From the NCBI RefSeq assembly GCF_003586285.1, contig NZ_QUBR01000001.1, positions 1-64,000 of the forward strand: a DNA stretch of 64,000 bases, given 5' to 3'. Source of the stretch: Aeromicrobium endophyticum (GTDB lineage: Bacteria > Actinomycetota > Actinomycetes > Propionibacteriales > Nocardioidaceae). Positions 58,451 through 64,000 of this stretch are shown piece by piece. Each line of letters begins with the position of its first letter. Position 1 is the first letter of the stretch. The notes beneath the pieces are model-generated. The model made no database searches and had not been told where the DNA came from. It saw only the letters and a list, made by a program, of their open reading frames with translations. The position numbers and the translations under genes were made by a program.

Positions 58451-60444
58451 GCGCCGCGGAACCTACGCCTGAGCAGAAGTTCGCGCTCGAATACGCGCGG
58501 CATCTTGTAGAGCACGGCATGCCCGTGTTCCTCGCGCCGCCGGCCCTCACGCAAGAAGGCAAGTGGGACCCGACCGGTGGCACAGACGGACTCGGCTACC
58601 ACTTGCCCCAGTCCAAATGGCAGCAGACGGTCGCGGACTCGCGGGTTCTGGACGATTGGGAGCCGGGCGTAGCGATCTGCGCCGTGACTGGTCAGGGCGT
58701 TGACGTGATTGATGTAGATCCGCGAAACGACGGAGACGAGGGTTTTGCCCGTATGCGGGCAGAGGGGCTGATGCCGAACAGCTACGGGCGGCAGCGCACA
58801 CCGTCCGGCGGCACGCATGACTTTGTGTCCGCGCTCGGCGTCCGCAAGCTCACCAACTTCAGGCCTGGGGTCGACTTGCAGGCTGGCGACTCGGACGGGC
58901 ACGGCCGCGGATTCGTGTTCCTCGCCCCGACCGTGCGGAAGTCCAAGGTCAGCGAGGAGGTCGTCGCGTATGAGTGGGACATGCCTCCAGATCTGGATGC
59001 TCTGGACTTGATCGGCGCGGACCCGACCAGCGCAGCCCTGGCCGACGCGGTGCGCGCATACAGGACTCCCGTCGCCACCAGGGAGCAGGCCGAGATAGAT
59101 CTCTCCAGCCCCCCGAGCGCCGACGAGGTACGCAAGGCCGCTGCGGTGCTCGCCAAGGCCGAGAAGCAGATGTTTGACGCGGAAGAGGGCAGCCGCAACG
59201 ACACCCTTATCCGGCTGTTGCCCAAGCTCTATCAGTTCGTGCTGGGTGAGTGCCTGGACGAGGCGGAGGTAGAAGAGCGGATGCGTAGCGCGGCAGCCAA
59301 GGCGGGCATCGGCGATGAGTACGAAAACACCAGCGAGTCAGCCTGGGTCTACGCCAACAGGGACGGTGCGGATCGGCCCTACATTGAGACTGCCGCAGAC
59401 GACTTTCGCGATGAGGACGGTGCCGTAACCGAAGCGACGGCGGGTCCGATCAAGCGGTTTCAGCGGATGAACCTGGCGGAGCTTCTGGACCCTGACCGTC
59501 CGCCGCGTGAGTACGTGGTCGAACCGATGATTGCGGCGGGCTCGTCGGTGTCGCTGGTGGCGCCAGCCGGAGCCCGCAAGTCGCTCGTGCTGCTGGCTAT
59601 CGCGCTGGCGGTAGCTCGCGGCGATGAGGACTTCGCCGGCATGGCTATCCCCCGGGGTCGGCGGGTGCTCTACGTCGATATGGAGAACACAGAGGACGAC
59701 TTGCGGGAGCGACTCCTGTCGTTCGGGGTCACCCCCGGCGACCAGCTCGACCGCTTCATCCTGTTGTCGTTGCCGAGCATGGACCCACTCGACAGCGCCA
59801 AGGGCGGCAGGGAGTTCACGGAGGCCGTCGATTCGTTCGGTCTGGAGCCCGGAGACATGGTCGTGCTGGATTCGTACCAGCGCATCACCGAGGCCGGGGA
59901 GAACGACTCCGACACGGCTCGCGGCTACTACCGACATACCGGCATGGCGCTCAAGGCTCGCGGGCTGACCGTGGTCCGCACCGACAACACCGGTAAGGAC
60001 GCCAGCCGCGGAGCGCGCGGCTCGTCTGGCAAGCGCGACGACGTCGACATCGAGTACCTGATGGAGTCACGTGGCGACTTCATCGACATCAAGACCGGCA
60101 AGGCTCGCCAGCGGGGCGTCTCCGCGATGACGCTGCGTGTGCGAGTCGAGGACGAGCGGACCACCTTCCACTCTGACCAGAGCGCCGCGCCGCATTCCAG
60201 AACGAGAGCGTGCGTGCGAGTTCTGGACGAAATGGCCGTACCGAACGAAGCAGGAGAACGAAAGGCTGCCGCAGCTCTCAAGGATTCGGAGGTCGAGTTT
60301 CCGAGAACCGTGATTCGGGATGCAGTAAAGCTGCGGCAGAACCGCGCCGTTGAGGTGCGGCGCGCCTTCACGACCAGCGCCGAAGAAGACACCGCGCCGA
60401 CGAAAGACGGCGCGGTACGGCGCGGTGAGGGCTCGAAGGGATGA
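58447..60444 (+). CDS. Primase-polymerase fused to RepA-like AAA helicase
   Basis: A 665-residue replication protein. The N-terminal prim-pol domain has VIDVDPRNDGDEGFARM (catalytic Asp pair) and TPSGGTHDF. A linker follows, then a RepA/DnaB-like ATPase from about 340 with Walker A SLVAPAGARKSLVLL, Walker B RVLYVDMENTEDD, a second Asp motif MVVLDSYQRIT and TVVRTDNTGKD. It would prime and unwind the element's own origin independently of host DnaA. GTG start, overlapping the preceding gene by 4 bases. The C-terminal tail is basic. Confidence 0.85.
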   Translation: MSAAEPTPEQKFALEYARHLVEHGMPVFLAPPALTQEGKWDPTGGTDGLGYHLPQSKWQQTVADSRVLDDWEPGVAICAVTGQGVDVIDVDPRNDGDEGFARMRAEGLMPNSYGRQRTPSGGTHDFVSALGVRKLTNFRPGVDLQAGDSDGHGRGFVFLAPTVRKSKVSEEVVAYEWDMPPDLDALDLIGADPTSAALADAVRAYRTPVATREQAEIDLSSPPSADEVRKAAAVLAKAEKQMFDAEEGSRNDTLIRLLPKLYQFVLGECLDEAEVEERMRSAAAKAGIGDEYENTSESAWVYANRDGADRPYIETAADDFRDEDGAVTEATAGPIKRFQRMNLAELLDPDRPPREYVVEPMIAAGSSVSLVAPAGARKSLVLLAIALAVARGDEDFAGMAIPRGRRVLYVDMENTEDDLRERLLSFGVTPGDQLDRFILLSLPSMDPLDSAKGGREFTEAVDSFGLEPGDMVVLDSYQRITEAGENDSDTARGYYRHTGMALKARGLTVVRTDNTGKDASRGARGSSGKRDDVDIEYLMESRGDFIDIKTGKARQRGVSAMTLRVRVEDERTTFHSDQSAAPHSRTRACVRVLDEMAVPNEAGERKAAAALKDSEVEFPRTVIRDAVKLRQNRAVEVRRAFTTSAEEDTAPTKDGAVRRGEGSKG

Positions 60445-60502
60445 AACCGCTGATCAGAGTACGCAAGAGGCGCGCCGTTTCAGAACGGCGCGGTACGGCG
60501 CG
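60391..60502. repeat. GC-rich direct and inverted repeats, possible replication origin
   Basis: ACGGCGCGGTACGGCGCG occurs at 60407-60424 and identically at 60485-60502. Nested inverted repeats are ACCGCGCCG (60391-60399) with CGGCGCGGT (60408-60416), and CGCGCCGTT (60471-60479) with AACGGCGCG (60484-60492). They overlap the last 18 codons of the primase and the following gap. Iteron-like placement next to a replication gene suggests an origin. Confidence 0.5.
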
Positions 60503-60525
60503 CCCCATCAAATCGGCCACTGCTG

Positions 60526-60569
60526 CCACCGCGCCGCCGCCCCCTCCCTCTAAGGGGGCGGCGCGGTGG
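60526..60569 (+). terminator. Terminator hairpin after the primase gene
   Basis: CCACCGCGCCGCCGCCCCCT (60526-60545) pairs with AGGGGGCGGCGCGGTGG (60553-60569) with one 3-base bulge. It closes the replication transcript. Confidence 0.7.
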
Positions 60570-60613
60570 CGCGGCCCGCACTGAAACCCAGAAAAAGAGA
60601 ACTCTGAAAACAC

Positions 60614-60644
60614 CAGCAGCCCGGTCTAAGCACCCGGGCTGCTG
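60614..60644. terminator. Second terminator hairpin
   Basis: CAGCAGCCCGG (60614-60624) pairs perfectly with CCGGGCTGCTG (60634-60644) around a 9-nt loop. It isolates the replication unit from the following genes. The rest of the gap 60445-60816 shows no gene. Confidence 0.7.
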
Positions 60645-60816
60645 TCGTTCAGTGTCTGACTGGTCGGGATACTCGGACGAACTTCGTCAGCGCGCCAGAT
60701 CCGTCGGGGTCGCTGATATCTTGGGATGACCAGCACAAATCCCTGAGGAGACCGTTAGGAGCTTTCCACATGGTTCGGCCCAGCAGAGTGCTGCGCGCCC
60801 AGCCTCAGGAGGAACC

Positions 60817-61011
60817 GTGCTCAGCTGGTCTGCACTCGCACTGGTCGGATGGCCCGTGGTGCTTGTCGCTCTCATCAAATCTTTGACGTATCTCAGGGCG
60901 CTCAGGATCGTCATGTCCGATGCTCCACCGGAGCAACGCGCAGACATCCTTAACAGCCTCGCGGCTGTTGAACGAGCCCAACGCCCGCGTCGCCCATCTC
61001 TCCGACGATGA
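60817..61011 (+). CDS. Small single-span membrane protein
   Basis: A 64-residue protein with one membrane helix (LSWSALALVGWPVVLVALIKSLTYL) and a basic C-terminal tail (RAQRPRRPSLRR). The strong ribosome site AGGAGG (60807-60812) 4 bases before the GTG supports translation. It could be a toxin- or holin-like peptide or a membrane adaptor; nothing decides this. Not recognised. Confidence 0.6.
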   Translation: MLSWSALALVGWPVVLVALIKSLTYLRALRIVMSDAPPEQRADILNSLAAVERAQRPRRPSLRR

Positions 61012-61094
61012 CGCTGGAACAGCCCGAGAAGCCACTCCTGTCTGCATCAGGACCGCAAACGCGCGAGCGCGCGAGACGTGCCCTTGAGCCCCAG

Positions 61095-61168
61095 CTCGAA
61101 CTAGGTATCGAACGATGTTCGAGTTACGTTTCGGGCCAGGCGTAAAGCGTTGACGGTCATTTACGCCT
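61095..61168. promoter_or_regulatory. Dyad cluster upstream of the small recombinase (operator or res-like site)
   Basis: TCGAAC (61108-61113) and GTTCGA (61117-61122) form a dyad with a 3-base spacer, and another CTCGAAC is at 61095-61101. AGGCGTAAA (61138-61146) and TTTACGCCT (61160-61168) form a perfect 31-bp dyad with TTGACG in the loop. The layout fits a repressor operator or a resolvase subsite. Confidence 0.55.
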
Positions 61169-61189
61169 CACCCGACCGCAGGAGGACAT

Positions 61190-61822
61190 GTGCACGTCAT
61201 CGGATACCGACGGGTCTCGACCCAGGAGCAGGCCAGCTCAGGCCACAGCCTCGACGCCCAACGCGACGCGATAGCCGAGCACGCGGCGAGGAAGGGCTGG
61301 ACAGTCGACTGGAGGGCCGACGAGGGCGCGACTGGTAGCAAGGTGAACCCCGGCCTGCGAGAAGCCCTCGAACTCCTCCGGACGAAGCAGGCTGATGCCC
61401 TGGTCGTAACGAAGATGGACCGCATTGCTCGCTCCGTCTACAACGCTGCCGACGTCATGCAGGCGGCGCAGGACCAGGGATGGTCGCTCATCGTGCTGGA
61501 CCTCGGCATGGACCTCTCTACACCGAGTGGGAAGGCGATGGCGCAGATGTTGTCGGTCTTTGCCGAGCTGGAGTTGGAGATGATCCGCAGCAGGACACGC
61601 GACGGCTTGGCGACTGCGAAGGCGAAGGGCAAACAGCTCGGTCGGCCCTCTGGCATTCCTGCCGACGTCCGCCGCCGCATCGTGCAGGAACGAGAAGAAG
61701 GCCGGAGCTTTGCCTCCATCGCTACGGACCTGTCGGTGGCCGGAGTCCTGTCCCCCACAGGCCGGACGACTTGGCATGAGTCTGTGGTACGCCGCGCCTA
61801 CGGGAAAGCGAGAAGTTCCTAG
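61190..61822 (+). CDS. Small serine recombinase (resolvase/invertase type)
   Basis: A 210-residue resolvase. The catalytic start MHVIGYRRVSTQEQASSGHSLDAQRDAI has the nucleophile in YRRVS. Also visible are VVTKMDRIARS, GMDLSTPSGKAMAQMLSVFAELELEMIRSRTRDGL, and a C-terminal helix-turn-helix (GRPSGIPADVRRRIVQEREEGRSFASIATDLSVAGV). Its substrate is probably a local site such as the dyad 18 bases upstream. GTG start with GGAGG 4 bases before it. It is distinct from the large integrase and may resolve dimers or invert a segment. Confidence 0.92.
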   Translation: MHVIGYRRVSTQEQASSGHSLDAQRDAIAEHAARKGWTVDWRADEGATGSKVNPGLREALELLRTKQADALVVTKMDRIARSVYNAADVMQAAQDQGWSLIVLDLGMDLSTPSGKAMAQMLSVFAELELEMIRSRTRDGLATAKAKGKQLGRPSGIPADVRRRIVQEREEGRSFASIATDLSVAGVLSPTGRTTWHESVVRRAYGKARSS

Positions 61823-62376
61823 GGCTGAGTGACTCTTCCGGGTGTCGGTGCTGCCGATCCTGGCGGCGTCTGGGGTGGCGGAACCGCGGAGGACACTGGA
61901 AGCGTTGTCGCGAGCGGCAGCCGGGCTAGACCCAGTTCTTCACGGCTGACCGTCACGAAGTTTGTCCGTGTCGTTCGAAACGTCCCGCGGACCCTCGGAT
62001 GCGCGCCCGCCGCCGTAATCATGGCGTCCGCAGCTTCGATCACGTCGCGCCTATCAGTAACAAACCTGACCTTCGCTCGTGCTCCGTACCAGGCCGTTAT
62101 CGCCTGCAACTGCTCATCTCGCGTCTGATCCTTGCGAAAGTACCGTCGCTCGCAGATAGAGACGACCTCCGCATACGTCTCTCGACGCAGCTCTTGGAAA
62201 CGTGCCTCACGCTCTCGATTCCAAGCGTTCACCGCTGATTTCTCAGTTCTCTTCGCCCGCGACCCGTCGAGAGCCCATGAGATCAAATTGTTGACGATGA
62301 GCGCCAGAGCCGTGACCACCGCGCCGACGACGTACCCCTTCGCGCCCCCGAAGGCATCCCAGACATCGTGCAACAC
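61819..62376 (-). CDS. Element cargo: membrane-anchored protein
   Basis: A 185-residue protein with one N-terminal helix (GYVVGAVVTALALIVNNLISWAL), then a long charged, mostly helical body (AWNREREARFQELRRETYAEVVSICERRYF) and a Pro-rich tail. Inside-facing topology is likely. Its 3' end overlaps the recombinase end by 4 bases (convergent). It lies 2 bases after the lipoprotein gene and is translated with it. Function not recognised. Confidence 0.65.
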   Translation of the reverse strand: MLHDVWDAFGGAKGYVVGAVVTALALIVNNLISWALDGSRAKRTEKSAVNAWNREREARFQELRRETYAEVVSICERRYFRKDQTRDEQLQAITAWYGARAKVRFVTDRRDVIEAADAMITAAGAHPRVRGTFRTTRTNFVTVSREELGLARLPLATTLPVSSAVPPPQTPPGSAAPTPGRVTQP

Positions 62377-62378
62377 GG

Positions 62379-63080
62379 TCAGAACCCCGGGGCAATGTAT
62401 GCGGTGCAGGTCTTAGCCTCGCCGGACAGGGTCATGAAGTTCGTTTTGACCTTGATCTCGCCTGACGGCGGGACTAACTCGGGAAACTCTGAGGTGCCGC
62501 CGTTGATCTTGCCGGCGGAGTCCTTGCAGATCACGCCGATACGCGGGTCTTTCAACGGCTTGTCGGTCGGGTTCTTCACAACAAACCGTGCTTCCTGCCC
62601 GCCAAATTCGCTGTCTGAAACCTCCGCGTCAGCCGTGCCGAGACTTGGCCCCCCTTCGAACGCGCCCTCATCTTCGACAAGAAGCGTGGCCTCTACGGAT
62701 GCAGCCTTCGCGCCGTCGCCGACGTCGACTTGCGTCCCTAGCGCAAGCAGCTGCCCCGTCGAGCTGAAGCTCTCGACCTGGTCCGTCGTTGCTAGAAGCT
62801 CTCCGGCTTCGTCCTTCACGTTGAAGCTGACCGTGACTGTCTGCCCGACCTTCTTTGACTTGTTCTCAACTAGAGCCGTAACCCACACGTACTGGTCGTC
62901 GCCCTGGCCAAAGCCGGACTCCACGATTGATCCCTGCTCCTTCGCAGGCTTCCCATCCGCCTTGGCAGTGTCCGCCTTGGACGAGGAATCCTGGTCCACG
63001 ACATCAGCCTCACCGCCGCACGCGGCGAGGGCAGCGAGGAGGACGAGGGGCGCGGCAAATCTCAGCAAGGGTCGAATCAC
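62379..63080 (-). CDS. Element cargo: lipoprotein
   Basis: A 233-residue lipoprotein. The signal peptide PLLRFAAPLVLLAALAAC has lipobox LAAC. An acidic linker (DQDSSSKADTAKADGK) leads to a beta-rich domain with VTALVENKSKKVGQTVTVSFNVKDEAGELL and ARFVVKNPTDKPLKDPRIGVICKDSAG, an FxLYD-like Ig-type fold. The start is set at the GTG at 63080 because TACGGT (63087-63092, minus strand) ends 6 bases upstream; an adjacent GTG is at 63083. It heads a two-gene cargo unit expressed against the element's genes, typical of lysogenic-conversion genes. Confidence 0.72.
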   Translation of the reverse strand: MIRPLLRFAAPLVLLAALAACGGEADVVDQDSSSKADTAKADGKPAKEQGSIVESGFGQGDDQYVWVTALVENKSKKVGQTVTVSFNVKDEAGELLATTDQVESFSSTGQLLALGTQVDVGDGAKAASVEATLLVEDEGAFEGGPSLGTADAEVSDSEFGGQEARFVVKNPTDKPLKDPRIGVICKDSAGKINGGTSEFPELVPPSGEIKVKTNFMTLSGEAKTCTAYIAPGF

Positions 63081-63083
63081 CAC

Positions 63084-63335
63084 CGAACCGTATCGAGCGA
63101 GACAGCTTGTGTCTGGCGTTCTCCCCAGATGGAGAAGCAGCTGAGACCCGTTCCCATTTACAGGTACTATCGACCTTGACGGCGTGAGGGCTGCGAGCCC
63201 AGACGACGAGAGCCGAGGACGAGCCGGAGAGTCCTATCGCGTTGACAGCGAGACCGAGAGGGTCGAACGTCCGCCACGAGCCGAGAGGGCGCGGGCGCAT
63301 CCAGTTCACACTCTCTCGAAAGCAGGAAAACTCTC
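63084..63335 (+). promoter_or_regulatory. Capsid gene promoter and 5' leader
   Basis: TGAGAC (63142-63147) and TACTAT (63165-63170) are spaced by 17 bases, which would give a leader of about 160 nt before the capsid ATG. GGGCT-GCG-AGCCC forms a hairpin at about 63187-63199. CCGAGAGGG occurs twice. No gene is seen. The region also carries the divergent cargo promoter. Confidence 0.5.
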
Positions 63336-64000
63336 ATGGCACGTGGCTACAACGCGCAGGCTGACGTCCTCCCCCGTCTCGCAGACGGCACCGACCCCAA
63401 CGCCCTCTGGGACGAGTTCATCGCAGCGGTCAAGCTGCAGAACGACCAGCGCTCGGCGCTCGTGGACCTATTCACCTTCCGCACCAGCCGCAAGGGCGAC
63501 TCGGTCCTGCAGAGCCCGTCGGGAATCAGCGAGTTCGAGGAAGCGTCGGAGTACGGCGTCCCGCAGGGCCTCCGGCTCGCGGCGGACGTGCTGCCGATGG
63601 GCTACACGTTCAAGTGGTTCGACCTCGCCAAACGCATGACCTGGCGCTACCTCGTCGATGCCCCGGCGTCCCAGGTCGAAGCGCTGCACAGCGCAGCACT
63701 GGCGGCGGACAACCTGTTGACCTTCAAGGGCGTCATGCGCCGGCTGTTCAACCCGGTGAACGAGACGAACGAGGACGGCACAACCGTGTACGGCCTCTGG
63801 AACGGCACCGACGGTCAGACGCCGCCCGAGTACAACGGCAACACTTTCTTCGAAACCCACAACCACTACCTGACGACCGGGACCGCAACGCTGGACCCGG
63901 CCGACGTGGAGATCCTCATCGACACGGTGCTGCACCACGGCTATGGCGACGACGACGGATCGCAGATCGTCGTGCTCGCCCACCCCATCCAGGCCGACGT
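63336..64000 (+). CDS. Phage-type major capsid protein (partial, runs off window)
   Basis: The first 221 residues are visible and no stop is reached. MARGYNAQADVLPRLADGTDPNALWDEF, RSALVDLFTFRTSRKGDSVLQ, EFEEASEYGVPQGLRL and HNHYLTTGTATLDPADVEIL, then VVLAHPIQADV resemble actinophage major head proteins of the HK97-like fold. Ribosome site about AGCAGGAAAA is 6-10 bases before the ATG. It is the first structural gene after the cargo, with its own promoter. The assignment is by pattern only, without a search. Confidence 0.65.
   Translation, partial: MARGYNAQADVLPRLADGTDPNALWDEFIAAVKLQNDQRSALVDLFTFRTSRKGDSVLQSPSGISEFEEASEYGVPQGLRLAADVLPMGYTFKWFDLAKRMTWRYLVDAPASQVEALHSAALAADNLLTFKGVMRRLFNPVNETNEDGTTVYGLWNGTDGQTPPEYNGNTFFETHNHYLTTGTATLDPADVEILIDTVLHHGYGDDDGSQIVVLAHPIQAD

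Larger units (their letters stand above)
55160..64000 (+). mobile_element. Integrated phage-satellite-like element (right end outside window)
   Basis: The element is bounded on the left by a serine integrase beside a truncated cpaF. Its genes in order are integrase, small ORFs, primase-polymerase/helicase, GC-rich repeats, a small recombinase, a membrane/lipoprotein pair and a major capsid gene. No terminase, portal or protease is seen before the capsid gene. Codon usage is less GC3-extreme than in the flanks. It resembles a capsid-carrying satellite or a compact temperate phage; the right end is needed to decide. Confidence 0.75.

Noticed and set aside
61108-61122. LexA SOS box upstream of the small recombinase
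   Set aside because: The spacer is 3 bases, where the mycobacterial box has 4, so I did not call it a LexA site. It is reported only as a dyad.

Overview
The window is about 70% GC and carries an actinobacterial chromosome segment with an integrated mobile element at its right end. The cysM-cysO-mec/aosR/clpS cluster, lhr-nei2, the ftsE-ftsX-M23-smpB order, a Tad pilus locus, a sunset-domain protein and very many leaderless promoters (TANNNT, 6-7 nt, then ATG/GTG) point to a member of the Nocardioidaceae, Aeromicrobium-like. The genus is an inference from gene content, not from any search.

Layout. 1-468: assembly-suspect poly-C/G block, a broken DUF4287 gene and two copies of a palindromic repeat. 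469-3161 (minus): cysteine synthesis from a protein-bound thiocarboxylate (clpS, aosR, mec, cysO, cysM). 3237-6414 (plus): nicotinate/nicotinamide salvage (pncB, pncA) and an Eis-like acetyltransferase. 6440-15107 (minus): a large secreted phytase-like esterase, a luciferase-like monooxygenase, an MpaB-type oxygenase, an HSL-type esterase, a helicase, DUF3039 and YqgE. 15176-19671: MerR and TetR regulators, a putative TetR target, a DUF3048 lipoprotein and a BON/sunset membrane pair. 19787-25169 (plus): lhr-nei2 DNA repair operon. 25192-31410: a secreted protein with a dedicated ABC transporter, a pterin dehydratase, an OafA-like acyltransferase and a WYL-like protein.

31533-38451 (minus): tmRNA (ssrA) with a strong terminator, MFS exporter plus amidohydrolase, smpB, an SRPBCC protein, the M23 hydrolase and ftsX/ftsE. 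38512-45801: ROK repressor divergent from a five-gene ribose-type sugar ABC / oxidoreductase / isomerase operon. 45975-50152: coiled-coil protein, prfB, DUF5302, a diguanylate cyclase, a HIT hydrolase and a zinc-ribbon protein. 50156-51049: a gene with an in-frame TGA, between 26-bp near-identical direct repeats. 51025-55158 (minus): Tad pilus operon (TadG-like, two TadE-like, an unannotated Flp-type pilin, TadC, TadB, CpaF).

From about 55160 to the window end a mobile element interrupts cpaF: the CpaF frame stops just before its conserved N-terminal part, and a large serine integrase begins 40 bases away. The element holds small overlapping genes, a primase-polymerase/RepA-type helicase, GC-rich repeats, a second small serine recombinase with an upstream dyad cluster, a membrane protein/lipoprotein pair on the opposite strand, and then, without an intervening terminase or portal, a phage-type major capsid gene that runs off the window. 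That gene order resembles a capsid-encoding phage satellite more than a complete prophage. Because it sits inside a pilus ATPase gene, excision could act as a genetic switch for the Tad pilus. The right end of the element and the rest of cpaF lie outside the window.
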